The notes beneath the pieces were generated by a model, which was not told the origin of the DNA, searched no databases, and worked only from the letters and a program-made list of their open reading frames with translations. A DNA stretch of 64,000 nt from Conyzicola nivalis. GTDB lineage: Bacteria; Actinomycetota; Actinomycetes; Actinomycetales; Microbacteriaceae. Below, piece after piece: positions 23,997 to 32,734 of the stretch. Location: NCBI RefSeq assembly GCF_014639655.1, contig NZ_BMGB01000001.1:1566882-1630881 (forward strand), written 5' to 3'. Within the stretch, counting starts at the first letter, position 1, and every line of letters begins with the position of its first letter. A program made the position numbers and the translations under genes.

Positions 23997-24011
23997 CGCA
24001 ATAATGGACCC

Positions 24012-24632
24012 ATGACATCCGAGACCCTGGGGCTGCGCGACCGCAAGCGCATCGAGACGCGCGAGCGCCTCGAGAAGTGCGCGGTCACCCTCGTGATGCG
24101 CGACGGCATCGAGAACGCGACCATCGACGCGATCAGCGATCTCGCCGATGTCTCGCCGCGCACCTTCTTCAACTACTTCGACAGCAAGGAAGACGCGATC
24201 CTGGGTCTACGTGATGTCGAGATCACCGACGAGGCGATCGCTGCCCACATCGCCAGCCATCCCGACGCCGACGCGATCGAGTCGATCGTCCGGCTCATCG
24301 TCACCCGGCTCGGCACGTCGATCACCGAGCGCGAGGTGCGCGCCACCCGGCTGGAACTCGTGCTGCGACATCCGCAACTCATGGGCAGGCAGTTCGCCCA
24401 GATGACGCGCATGGCCGAGCGGCTCTCGAGCGCGGTCACCGCGATCCTCGAACGCGACCCCCGGTTCGACGGCGCCGACTCCCCCACCACCGAACTCGTC
24501 CTCGCCATCTGCGGAGCCGCCGTGCGCGTCGCCGTGATGGAACTCGCGGCCTCGCACTGCGAGCCCGACCCCGAACAACTGCAACAGCGGGCCATCGTGC
24601 TCGTCAGAGAGGTAGTACAGAAACTCCAATGA
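24012..24632 (+). CDS. TetR-family regulator of the adjacent efflux gene
   Basis: A 206-residue regulator with the TetR HTH (RKRIETRERLEKCAVTLVMRDGIENATIDAISDLADVSPRTFFNYFDSKEDAILG). The TFFNYF segment is typical of regulators of MFS drug pumps. Its stop overlaps the start of the MFS gene (ATGA), so regulator and pump form one operon under the tandem 16-bp repeats. The start has no Shine-Dalgarno and lies close to the -10, consistent with a leaderless message. Confidence 0.92.
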   Translation: MTSETLGLRDRKRIETRERLEKCAVTLVMRDGIENATIDAISDLADVSPRTFFNYFDSKEDAILGLRDVEITDEAIAAHIASHPDADAIESIVRLIVTRLGTSITEREVRATRLELVLRHPQLMGRQFAQMTRMAERLSSAVTAILERDPRFDGADSPTTELVLAICGAAVRVAVMELAASHCEPDPEQLQQRAIVLVREVVQKLQ

Positions 24633-26278
24633 GCGCCACAACCACCACAGCGCGACCCGCCGCCGATCCGGCGCTGAAACGCAACATCCTGCTCGTCTTC
24701 GCCGGGCTCATGGTCACGATGCTGCTCGCGTCACTCGACCAGACCATCTTCTCCACCGCGCTCCCGACGATCGTCGGCGAGCTCGACGGCGTCGACCACA
24801 TGCTGTGGGTGACGACCGCCTACATCCTCGCGTCCACGATCATGCTGCCCGTCTACGGCAAGCTCGGCGACCTCATCGGCCGCAAGGGCCTGTTCATCGG
24901 CGCGATCGGCCTGTTCATCGCCGGCTCGATCGTCGGCGGCCTGGCGGACAACATGGCCTGGCTCATCGCCGGCCGCGCCATCCAGGGCCTCGGCGGCGGC
25001 GGTCTTATGATCCTGTCGCAGGCGATCATCGCCGACGTGGTCCCCGCCCGCGAACGCGGCAAGTACATGGGGATCATGGGCGGCGTCTTCGCGCTGTCGT
25101 CCGTCGCCGGACCGCTGTTGGGCGGCTGGTTCACCGAGGGCATCGGCTGGCGCTGGGCGTTCTGGATGAACATCCCGCTCGGCATCCTCGCCATCGCCTC
25201 GGCCGTGGTCTTCCTCAAGCTGCCGAAGGTGGAGCACGCCAGGCCGCGCATCGACTTCACCGGAATGGGCCTGCTCGCGCTCGCCTCGACGTGCCTCATG
25301 CTCGTGACCACGTGGGGCGGAACGACCTACGACTGGGATTCCGTCGTGATCATCGGTCTCATCGCCGGCTTCGTCGTCACCGCCGTCGCGTTCGTGATGG
25401 TGGAGCGCGCCGCCGCCGAGCCGATCATGCCGCTGCACCTCTTCACGGACCGCAACTTCAACCTCACCACGATCGCCGGCCTCATCACCGGTATCGCCAT
25501 GTTCGGCGCCCTCGCCTACCTGCCGACCTACCTGCAGATGGTCACCGGCGTGAACGCCACCGAGGCGGGCCTGCTGATGATCCCGATGATGGCGGCGCTC
25601 CTGATCTCGTCGATCGCCTCGGGCCAGCTCGTGAGCCGCACCGGACGCTACAAGTGGCTGCCGATCGTGGGCACGTTCATCGTGGCCGCAGCACTCGTGC
25701 TGATGTCGACCATGACACCCGAGCTCCCGATCTGGATTCTCTGCTCGTACCTCGCGCTGATGGGACTCGGTCTCGGAATGAGCATGCAGATCCTCATCCT
25801 CATCGTGCAGAACTCGTTCCCGGTGCGCGAGGTCGGAACAGCGACGGCGTCGAACAACTACTTCCGCCAGATCGGTGCCTCGCTGGGCGCCGCGATCGTC
25901 GGCAGCCTGTTCGTCGCCCGCCTCACCGACCTGCTCGCCGAGCGCATGCCCGCCGGCGCCGCGGACGGCGGCGGCTCGAACTCGTTCACCCCCGCCATCG
26001 TGCGCGACCTGCCCGACGCGGTGCGCGACGTGATCGTCGGCGCGTACAACGACGCGCTCACCCCGGTGTTCCTCTACATGGTGCCGCTCGTGATCGTCGC
26101 CGCGATCCTGCTCTGCTTCGTGCAGGAGAAGCCCCTCGCCACCACGATCGAACGCGACATCCTGCCGGAGTCGCTCGAGATCGACGGCGCATCGAGCGTG
26201 GCACTCACCACCGCATCGATCCCGGTGGTCGGCGGTTCGGATGACACGGCGCGCGCAGAACGCACGCCCCGGGCGTAA
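24629..26278 (+). CDS. DHA2-family MFS multidrug efflux transporter
   Basis: A 549-residue 14-TM drug/proton antiporter. Signatures: LASLDQTIFSTALPTIVGEL (motif D1), GKLGDLIGRKGLF (motif A), GRAIQGLGGGGLMILSQAIIADVVPARERGKYMG and SSVAGPLLGGWFTEGIGWRWAFWMNIPLG (motif C region). It is coupled to the upstream TetR regulator. A strong hairpin follows at 26294-26333. Confidence 0.95.
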   Translation: MSATTTTARPAADPALKRNILLVFAGLMVTMLLASLDQTIFSTALPTIVGELDGVDHMLWVTTAYILASTIMLPVYGKLGDLIGRKGLFIGAIGLFIAGSIVGGLADNMAWLIAGRAIQGLGGGGLMILSQAIIADVVPARERGKYMGIMGGVFALSSVAGPLLGGWFTEGIGWRWAFWMNIPLGILAIASAVVFLKLPKVEHARPRIDFTGMGLLALASTCLMLVTTWGGTTYDWDSVVIIGLIAGFVVTAVAFVMVERAAAEPIMPLHLFTDRNFNLTTIAGLITGIAMFGALAYLPTYLQMVTGVNATEAGLLMIPMMAALLISSIASGQLVSRTGRYKWLPIVGTFIVAAALVLMSTMTPELPIWILCSYLALMGLGLGMSMQILILIVQNSFPVREVGTATASNNYFRQIGASLGAAIVGSLFVARLTDLLAERMPAGAADGGGSNSFTPAIVRDLPDAVRDVIVGAYNDALTPVFLYMVPLVIVAAILLCFVQEKPLATTIERDILPESLEIDGASSVALTTASIPVVGGSDDTARAERTPRA

Positions 26279-26293
26279 ACGCCCGAACCGACA

Positions 26294-26333
26294 ACGGCGG
26301 CCTCCCCTCCCTCGCGGGTGGGGAGGCCGCCGT
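26294..26333 (+). terminator. hairpin terminator after the MFS gene
   Basis: A 14-bp perfect stem (ACGGCGGCCTCCCC and its complement) with a 12-base loop, 15 bases past the stop. No clear T-run. Confidence 0.75.
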
Positions 26334-26367
26334 CGTTGGGGTGCGGCCGTCGGGCCGGGCGCTCCAG

Positions 26368-26616
26368 CTACTCGGGCGCTCGGGCGCGTTCGGCGTCGCG
26401 CCGACGCTGGATGCGACGCGCGACGAGCTGGCTCGCCACGATCTGCAGAACGACCACCGCCATCACGATGTAGCCCGCCACGATGACGTTGGCGGTCGAG
26501 CCCCACGCGAACGCGGCGACCGCCAGCCCGACCGCGATGCCCCACACCGCCCAGTAGGCGGACGCGAACACCCCGGTGTGCGTCGCCTCCCAGAGGGCAC
26601 TGCGCTGCTTGACCAC
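26368..26616 (-). CDS. small two-TM membrane protein
   Basis: An 82-residue hypothetical protein with two hydrophobic helices (ASAYWAVWGIAVGLAVAAFAW and VIVAGYIVMAVVVLQIVASQ) and a basic C-terminal tail (RRIQRRRDAERAR). The GTG at 26616 follows a good Shine-Dalgarno (AGGGAGAG), so it is preferred to in-frame starts further upstream. No function is recognised. Confidence 0.65.
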   Translation of the reverse strand: MVKQRSALWEATHTGVFASAYWAVWGIAVGLAVAAFAWGSTANVIVAGYIVMAVVVLQIVASQLVARRIQRRRDAERARAPE

Positions 26617-26638
26617 CGCTCTCTCCCTACTGGCCACG

Positions 26639-27730
26639 CTAGGCATAGCACCTGATGTAGGCGAGATGCGCGTAGGAGACGAAGTTAGCCTTCCACACCC
26701 GGAACCCGATGCACTGACCGCTGCCGAGCGCGAGACTGGCCTGCGCCCATGCTCCGGCGAGAACAGCCGCGCACACCGGCGCTCCACCGCCGAGGATGGC
26801 GCACGCTCCGCCCACCGGCAGCACGTTGGCCGCGAGGGCCGCCGTCTCGCCGCGTGTCAGTTCGAGCGTGCACCACAGCCGGTCACAGCGCACCCGCGGG
26901 TCGGCGATCACCGGGTAGGCCGCACCGGCGTGCGACACGTTCTGCGTGAGGATGTTGCCGGCCACCGAGTACGACGTGGGTACGGCGGCACCGGTCGCAT
27001 CCTTCGCCCAGGCCGGCACGACCGAGTTCACGACGGCTCCGCTGGCACTGAGAACGTCGATGCCACCACCCTCGACCGGCCGCAATACCGCCGGCTTGCC
27101 GTCAACGGTGAACGCGAACCGGTAGGCGGTCGGTGCGGTCGGCGCGTTGATCACGACGTACCCGGCATTGCCGCCGGTGCTCGCCGCGCTGAGGGCGAAC
27201 GCCGAGTCGGCCGTGTTCGCGTACACAGCCAGGCCGGACGGGCTGAGCGCCTTGGCGGAACCCGCATCGGTCACCGGCGTGATACTGAGGCTGTTCGTCC
27301 CGGTCGGAACGGTGAGTCCGGTCTTCAGCGAGACTCTCGCGCCGCTCGTGACCGCCGGTGCCTGTGCGGTAGACGAGGCATCCGGCGCCGCCAGCTTGGA
27401 GCGCGACGGGGGCGCGACATCCGCGACGGCCCCCGCCCCGCGAAGGATCTGCTCGACCCCCGCCGCATCGACACTGCCCGCGTTAGTGCTGCCCGCGTTA
27501 GCACTGCCCGCGTTGGCACTGCCCGCGTTGGCACTGCCCGCGTTGGCACTGCCCGCGTTGGCACTGCCCGCGCCGACACCCACGGCGTGTGCCGGGCTGG
27601 CCGTGAGTGTCGACGCGGTGATCGTGAGGGCCGCGATCGCGGCGAGCACAAGGACTCTCTTCGACCGTGCCCCGGTTGGGTAGGCCTGATGGGCCCGCGC
27701 CGGGAAGCCGTCGGTTGGCAAACTTTTCAC
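26639..27730 (-). CDS. secreted protein with GSANA repeats and a cysteine-containing C-terminal domain
   Basis: A 363-residue exported protein of unknown function. It has a long basic n-region, a hydrophobic core (VLVLAAIAALTITAS) and a likely signal-peptidase site after AHA (residue 49). Seven 5-residue repeats (GSANA, with GSTNA and GSVDA) cover residues 55-89. A middle domain ends in AAYPVIADPRV, a form common in secreted actinobacterial proteins. The last 80 residues hold several Cys (CDRLWC, GACAILGGGAPVC, GQCIG, IRCYA) and a Gly/Ala-rich hydrophobic segment, resembling a Cys-containing C-terminal domain seen on many actinobacterial secreted proteins. The GTG at 27730 has a strong AAGGAG Shine-Dalgarno. 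An antimicrobial or surface-associated role is possible but unproven. Confidence 0.8.
   Translation of the reverse strand: MKSLPTDGFPARAHQAYPTGARSKRVLVLAAIAALTITASTLTASPAHAVGVGAGSANAGSANAGSANAGSANAGSANAGSTNAGSVDAAGVEQILRGAGAVADVAPPSRSKLAAPDASSTAQAPAVTSGARVSLKTGLTVPTGTNSLSITPVTDAGSAKALSPSGLAVYANTADSAFALSAASTGGNAGYVVINAPTAPTAYRFAFTVDGKPAVLRPVEGGGIDVLSASGAVVNSVVPAWAKDATGAAVPTSYSVAGNILTQNVSHAGAAYPVIADPRVRCDRLWCTLELTRGETAALAANVLPVGGACAILGGGAPVCAAVLAGAWAQASLALGSGQCIGFRVWKANFVSYAHLAYIRCYA
27464..27568. repeat. 15-bp tandem repeat in coding sequence
   Basis: Seven units of a 15-bp repeat (plus strand GCACTGCCCGCGTTG and variants), coding for the GSANA repeats. Five units are essentially identical, which suggests recent expansion or slippage. 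Confidence 0.9.
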
Positions 27731-27876
27731 AATGTTGCTCCTTTGTCTTCGGTGGATCCCGGCACGCGGAAGACGTTATGGGAGCAACAGCGGGAGCGGT
27801 GCGAATGGAAGGAAACCGGTCGGGAAAATCGGGCGGCCTGTGGATAACCCGGGCCGGCTCGCGGTGGTGAGTCGCG

Positions 27877-28431
27877 CTAGCGCGCGGCGCGTACTTCTTC
27901 GAGCCGCCGCAGAACGATCGCCTCGAACCGCACGTAGAGACTCTCCGGGCCATCGTCGTCGCGCGCCTCGAGGATCCAGCGGTTCGTCACCTCGAAGCAC
28001 TCGAGGGTGACGTCGACCGTCAGCTGCTCAAGCAGTCCGTCACTGATCCGGCCGCCGACGAGGGTGCGGATCTGCGTGGCGATCAGCGGCCCCATGACGG
28101 CGGACATCCGCGCGTCGAGCCGGGGCGCGATCGATCCGACCCGCATCGCACGGTAGAACGCGCGGCGCCTGGCGAAGTGATGGGAGAAAGTACTCACCGT
28201 GGGCGCACCGGATCCGTCGAGACCGAGGTCGGCGGTGGCCAGGCGCAGCGCGGCCTCGATCAGCAGCTCGTCGACCGAGTCGAAGAGTGCGGATGCCACG
28301 CCGGCGTCGACCCGCGCGGCGGCGGCGATCTCGTCCAGAGTGACGACGGAGGTTCCGGCGCGCTCGACGACACCGATCGCGGCCGCGGCGAGAGCGGCAC
28401 GCTGATCAGCGGTCCCCCGGCGCTCAGTCAT
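27877..28431 (-). CDS. TetR-family transcriptional regulator
   Basis: A 184-residue protein with a TetR-like HTH (RAALAAAAIGVVERAGTSVVTLDEIAAAARVDAGVASALFDSVDELLIEAAL) in which the usual YxHF of the recognition helix is replaced by ALFDS. The C-terminal helices have no recognisable ligand signature. The 146-bp gap between it and the secreted protein contains CTGTGGATAA at 27838. Its target is not evident. Confidence 0.82.
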   Translation of the reverse strand: MTERRGTADQRAALAAAAIGVVERAGTSVVTLDEIAAAARVDAGVASALFDSVDELLIEAALRLATADLGLDGSGAPTVSTFSHHFARRRAFYRAMRVGSIAPRLDARMSAVMGPLIATQIRTLVGGRISDGLLEQLTVDVTLECFEVTNRWILEARDDDGPESLYVRFEAIVLRRLEEVRAAR

Positions 28432-28489
28432 TGCTGCAATCGTACCGAGCGCACATTTGACCCGGCTGTGCGGCCGCCGCAGGTTGGCC

Positions 28490-28828
28490 CTACTGCGCCC
28501 AGTCCTCCTGGATGATGCGCGGCGACGCGTGGATGTTCACCATCAGCGACCGTCGATCGGAACGGTTCTTGAACTCGTGCCACGCACCCGCCGGCACGAC
28601 CGCGATCGTGCCGGCCCCGAGCATCCGCAGCTCTCCGTCGACGATCACCTCGATGTCGCCCTCGATGATCACGAAGGTCTCGTCGTACGGGTGACGGTGC
28701 TTGTCGGCGCCACCGCCCGGCTGGTTGCGGACGACGAAGAAGGAGACGGATGATCCGAGCCCCTCGCCCTCGAAGCGGGCGGTACCGCCCGCCACCCGCG
28801 TCAACGTCTCGAAGTCGATAGTTTCCAT
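28490..28828 (-). CDS. single-domain cupin protein
   Basis: A 112-residue cupin-2 protein. Motif 1 is GGGADKHRHPYDETFVIIEG (His44, His46, Glu50) and motif 2 is VVPAGAWHEFKN (His84), the usual 3-His/1-Glu metal set. It may be an isomerase, dioxygenase or ligand sensor; no substrate can be inferred. The ATG at 28828 begins METIDFETLTRV. Confidence 0.88.
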   Translation of the reverse strand: METIDFETLTRVAGGTARFEGEGLGSSVSFFVVRNQPGGGADKHRHPYDETFVIIEGDIEVIVDGELRMLGAGTIAVVPAGAWHEFKNRSDRRSLMVNIHASPRIIQEDWAQ

Positions 28829-28854
28829 GGCGCAGATAGTAGGCCGTGGCGCCG

Positions 28855-29121
28855 TCACTCGTAAGTGCCGACCAGAACCCACTCGTTTCGGGCGGAGTCG
28901 AGCCGCACGTCGAACACGCGGCAGTCGCCGGTGATGGTGGTCGCCTGGAAGCGCCAGCCGCCGCCAAGACCGGCGGTCGGGTGCATCGTCCACTCGTTTA
29001 TGGGAGTGGCAGGCAAAACCGTGGGAGCATCCGAAACCCGGTAACGCTCTCCGGCGTAGACCAGGCGACGCGGCACCCCGCGCTCGTCGAGCCACACCGC
29101 GACGCGATCGTGCAGCATCAT
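28855..29121 (-). CDS. small LexA-box-controlled protein (DUF6504-like)
   Basis: An 88-residue protein: MMLHDRVAVWLDERGVPRRLVYAGERYRVSD, then INEWTMHPTAG, GWRFQATT and CRVFDVRLD. It resembles small actinobacterial proteins (DUF6504-like) that I recall beside the imuA-imuB-dnaE2 mutasome genes; this is from memory of the pattern. A perfect LexA box lies 16 bases upstream and a GGAGGT Shine-Dalgarno is present. No mutasome gene is seen here, so it is an orphan. Confidence 0.8.
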   Translation of the reverse strand: MMLHDRVAVWLDERGVPRRLVYAGERYRVSDAPTVLPATPINEWTMHPTAGLGGGWRFQATTITGDCRVFDVRLDSARNEWVLVGTYE

Positions 29122-29136
29122 GTCAGTACCTCCATC

Positions 29137-29156
29137 ATTCGAACACACGTTCGAAT
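29137..29156. promoter_or_regulatory. SOS (LexA) box
   Basis: ATTCGAAC-ACAC-GTTCGAAT, with perfect 8-bp arms, matches the actinobacterial and Bacillus LexA consensus CGAAC-N4-GTTCG. It lies between the DUF6504-like gene (16 bases) and the SDR gene (55 bases). Confidence 0.88.
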
Positions 29157-29211
29157 GTATCGATGATGGCACTCCTCCGCGCGACACGCCAAACGAGCCT
29201 AGGCTCAAATC

Positions 29212-30006
29212 ATGCGAATCGATCTCGAAGGCACAACCGCGCTCGTCACCGGCTCCACCCAGGGCATCGGGCTCGCCATCGCGACGGGTCTGGCCGCCGC
29301 CGGAGCCCGCGTGGCGATCAACGGGCGCAGCGAATCCAGCGTGCAGCGCGGCATCAGCGACGTGCGATCGACCGTGCCCGACGCCCAGCTGATCCCGCTC
29401 GTCGCCGACATCAGCACCGAGGAGGGCAGCGCGACCGCGGTCGAAACGGTGCCCGACGTCGACATCCTCGTCAACAACCTCGGGATCTTCGGGGCGAAGC
29501 CGGTGCTCGAGATCGACGACGAAGAGTGGAAGCGCTACTTCGACGTCAACGTGCTCACCGCGGTGCGCCTCACCCGCCTGTACCTGCCGGGGATGATGGA
29601 GCGCGAGTGGGGACGCGTTCTGAACATCGCGAGCGACTCGGCGATCGTGATCCCGGCCGAGATGGTGCACTACGGCGTCTCGAAGACCGCGCTGCTCGGC
29701 GTCTCGCGCGGCTACGCGAAGGAGGCCGCCGGCACCGGCGTGACCGTGAACTCGGTCATCGCCGGCCCGACCCACACCAAGGGCGTCGAGGACTTCGTCT
29801 ACGAACTCGTCGACCCGGCCCTGCCGTGGGACGAGGCACAGCACGAGTTCATGCTCAAGCACCGCCCGCAGTCGCTGCTGCAGCGGCTGATCGAGCCGGA
29901 GGAGATCGCCAACATGGTCGTCTACCTCAGCTCGCGTTTCGCCTCCGCGACGACGGGGGCCGCCGTCCGGGTGGACGGCGGCTACGTCGACTCGATCGTG
30001 CCCTAG
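29212..30006 (+). CDS. short-chain dehydrogenase/reductase
   Basis: A 264-residue classical SDR: cofactor motif TALVTGSTQGIGLAIATG, NNLGIFG, the catalytic Ser of IASDSAIVIP and the YGVSK Tyr/Lys pair, then the C-terminal AVRVDGGYVDSI. An Asn-Gly-Arg segment after beta-2 (INGRSES) suggests NADP. It is divergent from the LexA-box gene, so the box might also affect it. Substrate unknown. Confidence 0.92.
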   Translation: MRIDLEGTTALVTGSTQGIGLAIATGLAAAGARVAINGRSESSVQRGISDVRSTVPDAQLIPLVADISTEEGSATAVETVPDVDILVNNLGIFGAKPVLEIDDEEWKRYFDVNVLTAVRLTRLYLPGMMEREWGRVLNIASDSAIVIPAEMVHYGVSKTALLGVSRGYAKEAAGTGVTVNSVIAGPTHTKGVEDFVYELVDPALPWDEAQHEFMLKHRPQSLLQRLIEPEEIANMVVYLSSRFASATTGAAVRVDGGYVDSIVP

Positions 30007-30012
30007 TCGCGC

Positions 30013-32298
30013 CTAGGCGGTTTCTTCCGGCTCCAGCTCTTCGCGGCGCAGGATGAGGAAGCGCGCGCCGTACGGCTCGAGGGTGATCGGGAAGCTGTGC
30101 AGGTCGTCGACGACGCCGATTTCGGTGTCGTCCGCGGCATCCGTCACCGTCGCCCGCGGCGGGAGCGACTCCGAATGGATCGTCCCCTCGATCGCCTCGT
30201 CGGTGAAGTTGAGCGCGGTGATCTGCATCACGGGCAGGCCGTTCTCGTCGAAGTCGAGCAGTTCGTGCACGAGCACGAGCATGCCAGGGCGGGCGACGTT
30301 CGGGATGTCGACCTGCGTTGCCGTCGCGATGCCGTACTTCGCGCGCACGGCGAGCATCGCCCGGAGGCGCTGGGCGAACGAGTCGGGCTCGGCGAGCTGC
30401 TCGGGGAGCGGCCCGTAGAGCGACCGCGCACGCGGCATTCCCGACGGCGACTTCGTGGCCTCGGGCGACTGGCCGAGCAGGTCGAGGGCACCGCGCTCGA
30501 TCCAGCGGGTGTCACCCTCTGCGATCAGGTCGGCGACCTCGTCGCGCGGCACCGTCAGCATGCCGAGCAGGTCCCAGCCGGAGAGCGCGAAGACGCCGGG
30601 CTGCCACGAGTTGAACGCTGCCAGCAGCAGGTGCGCGTCGCGGATGGGCGCGACGTCGTCGTCTCCGATGGACTCGAGCGTCTCGTGACCGCGCGTCGCG
30701 GCGATCAGCGACGCCGTCGTGCAGGCGATGCCGTTCGTGGTGAACACGAGGTTGTAGTCGGCGGCCGGCTCGGTGAGCGCGACCGTGAGGTCGGACCGCA
30801 CGGATTCGGCCAGCTCGGCGCCGGTGACCTCGCCGTTCTTGTAGGAGAAGAGGTCGTCTTTGTGCAGCGTGGCCCAGTGCACGAGCTCGTAGGTGAGCTC
30901 GTCGTGGTTCTGCAGACCGTGCACCAGGCTGACGGGCTCGACGCCCAGCTCGAGCGAGGTGCGCAGCGTGAGACGCAGGAACTCGGTGTCGCCGGTCGCG
31001 AGGGCGTGGTGGTATGCCGGACGGTTGATGAAGTCGTAGGAGAGGTCGGCGCCGACGACGCTGGTGTCCCTGATGTCTTCGATCGTGAGGTTGAGCTCCT
31101 GGAAGCTGAAGCCGCCGACCTTGCGCACCATGCCGGCGATGATCTGGTTCGCGGCGTGCGAGAGCGGGTGGCCCTCCGACCAGGCCGGGAGACCCTCCGC
31201 GCTCTTCTCGACGCCGAGGAATCCGTTGGCGTCGAGTCGCAGCGCGCTCGTGCCGAGGTCGCCGAGCGAGTGCAGGGCATCGCCGATCACCAGGCGCATA
31301 CCCGCGAAAGTCGGGTCGAGCCAGTTGACCGAGGGCTGACCCTCCTTGAAGTAGTGCAGGTAAACCCAGCGGCGGGTGACACCGTCGACGCCGATCACGG
31401 GAGCGGTCGCGCTCCAGTTCGTCTCCTTGACGCCGGGCTGGTAGAAGATCACGCGCTGCAGCTCGCCGATGATGTAGCCATGCTCGGCGAGCGCGGCCTC
31501 CGTCGCCGAATCCAGGTTGACCGAGTCGCGGCCGGCCGGGACCTCGGGCAGGAGTCCCCACTCCTCTTCCGGGATCTCGACCATGTGGTAGATGCCGGGG
31601 TAGTCCTTGAACGCCATCTCGGCGAGGCGGAAGTCCGCGCCCTTGCCGGTGTGGCCGGGTACGATGTCGTCGATGATGATGCCGTCGTGTTCTTCCGCGA
31701 CATCCGTCATGCGACGGAAGGTGTCCTCGTCGCCGAACGCCGGGTCGATCTCGGTGCTGATGCGGTCGAAGTGGCCGTCGACGCTGGGGGTCTCGCCCCA
31801 GCCGACGATGCCGCCGGCGCGCTTGACGGGTCCGGTGTGCACGCCGTTGATGCCGATGGCCTGGAAGGCCTCCCAGAGCTCGGGCTCGGCGAGCGCGGCG
31901 AGGAACGACTCGCCGGGGCGGGTCATGATCGAGATCGGGTAGGCGGTGAACCACACGTCGGAGATGCCGACCGCGCGACGGGCGTCGGGGCGGGCGTAGG
32001 GGTTGCGCCACATGCTCGGCTGGCCCGAGAGCTGGCGGCTGAGCACGTCGGCGTCCTTGAGCATCGCCTGACGCACGAGCCACTCGACGTACGCCGGGTT
32101 CAGCCCGTTAGCCGAACGCGGGTCGGAGAACGAGCGTCGGAGGCTGCCGCCACGCAGGTTGGCGCGGGGGCGGAGACGCCGGGGCCGCGCCGGATAGAGC
32201 TGCTCGTCGTAGGTGATCTCCGAAGGGTCGCGTTCGAGGATTTCCTCTTCCGCGTCCGGTCCGGTCAGTTCGGGATTTTCGTCGTTCACACTTGCCAC
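30013..32298 (-). CDS. GH13 alpha-glucosyltransferase, trehalose-synthase-like
   Basis: A 761-residue glycoside hydrolase family 13 protein. The family motifs are [12 protein letters not shown] (Asp/His, 210-216), ALRLDANGF with nucleophile Asp356, FQELN with acid/base Glu401, and GLQNHDELT with His465/Asp466. The NHDELT form resembles TreS, which interconverts maltose and trehalose. It is longer than typical TreS (550-600 residues) owing to an acidic and then basic N-terminal extension of about 100 residues and a C-terminal beta domain ([17 protein letters not shown]). It could instead be another GH13 glucosyltransferase. The region between 32298 and 32459 shows nothing clear. Confidence 0.82.
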   Translation of the reverse strand: MASVNDENPELTGPDAEEEILERDPSEITYDEQLYPARPRRLRPRANLRGGSLRRSFSDPRSANGLNPAYVEWLVRQAMLKDADVLSRQLSGQPSMWRNPYARPDARRAVGISDVWFTAYPISIMTRPGESFLAALAEPELWEAFQAIGINGVHTGPVKRAGGIVGWGETPSVDGHFDRISTEIDPAFGDEDTFRRMTDVAEEHDGIIIDDIVPGHTGKGADFRLAEMAFKDYPGIYHMVEIPEEEWGLLPEVPAGRDSVNLDSATEAALAEHGYIIGELQRVIFYQPGVKETNWSATAPVIGVDGVTRRWVYLHYFKEGQPSVNWLDPTFAGMRLVIGDALHSLGDLGTSALRLDANGFLGVEKSAEGLPAWSEGHPLSHAANQIIAGMVRKVGGFSFQELNLTIEDIRDTSVVGADLSYDFINRPAYHHALATGDTEFLRLTLRTSLELGVEPVSLVHGLQNHDELTYELVHWATLHKDDLFSYKNGEVTGAELAESVRSDLTVALTEPAADYNLVFTTNGIACTTASLIAATRGHETLESIGDDDVAPIRDAHLLLAAFNSWQPGVFALSGWDLLGMLTVPRDEVADLIAEGDTRWIERGALDLLGQSPEATKSPSGMPRARSLYGPLPEQLAEPDSFAQRLRAMLAVRAKYGIATATQVDIPNVARPGMLVLVHELLDFDENGLPVMQITALNFTDEAIEGTIHSESLPPRATVTDAADDTEIGVVDDLHSFPITLEPYGARFLILRREELEPEETA

Positions 32299-32458
32299 CT
32301 TTTCATGCCGCGCCGGCTCCCCTCGACAGTACAGGCCGCAGGTGTCGCGCGCGGTCTTCCGGCACGCCCTGTCGCTTCCCCGCCCGGTGTGTCATACCCC
32401 GAACGACCGCTGCTGAGAAGCCGTTGATGACGCTGTCGGCCGCGCGTAGTTTTGCGTG

Positions 32459-32623
32459 ATGACTACCGAGAACACCCGCGGGGACGCCCAGCCATCCGAC
32501 GAGCCGACCGCCGCCGAGCTCGAACTCCAGGACAGCCTGCGGTCCATCCGCAATGTCGGCGAAAACGCGGGACGCGGCAGCGAGCCCGACGAAGACGACG
32601 AGGCGACGTCTCCCCACAGTTAA
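32459..32623 (+). CDS. small acidic hypothetical protein (54 residues)
   Basis: ATG at 32459 to TAA at 32623 encodes a hydrophilic acidic peptide (MTTENTRGDAQPSDEP at the start, SEPDEDDEATSPHS at the end) with high third-position GC. There is no Shine-Dalgarno, but a TAGTTT -10-like element lies just before the start, consistent with a leaderless gene. Function unknown; it may not be expressed. Confidence 0.45.
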   Translation: MTTENTRGDAQPSDEPTAAELELQDSLRSIRNVGENAGRGSEPDEDDEATSPHS

Positions 32624-32673
32624 GGGGCCGCCCTCCGACGATTCGGATGTCTCGGCAGGAGCATTGACGTTTG

Positions 32674-32695
32674 GGTGATGTTTCACTTACTCTCG
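32674..32695. promoter_or_regulatory. shared 22-bp regulatory motif upstream of the ABC exporter
   Basis: GGTGA-N4-TCACTTACTCTCG on the plus strand, 39 bases before the ABC ATPase start. The same motif occurs on the minus strand at 35814-35835 ahead of the NTF2-like gene. The GGTGA/TCAC(T) part is palindromic. Confidence 0.6.
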
Positions 32696-32734
32696 CACCT
32701 GTGAGATGGCCATCCGGTCGTGAAGGAGCCGATT

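Noticed and set aside
27464-27568. CRISPR-like repeats in the GSANA region
   Set aside because: Fifteen-base units stay in frame and encode a peptide repeat, so this is a coding tandem repeat.
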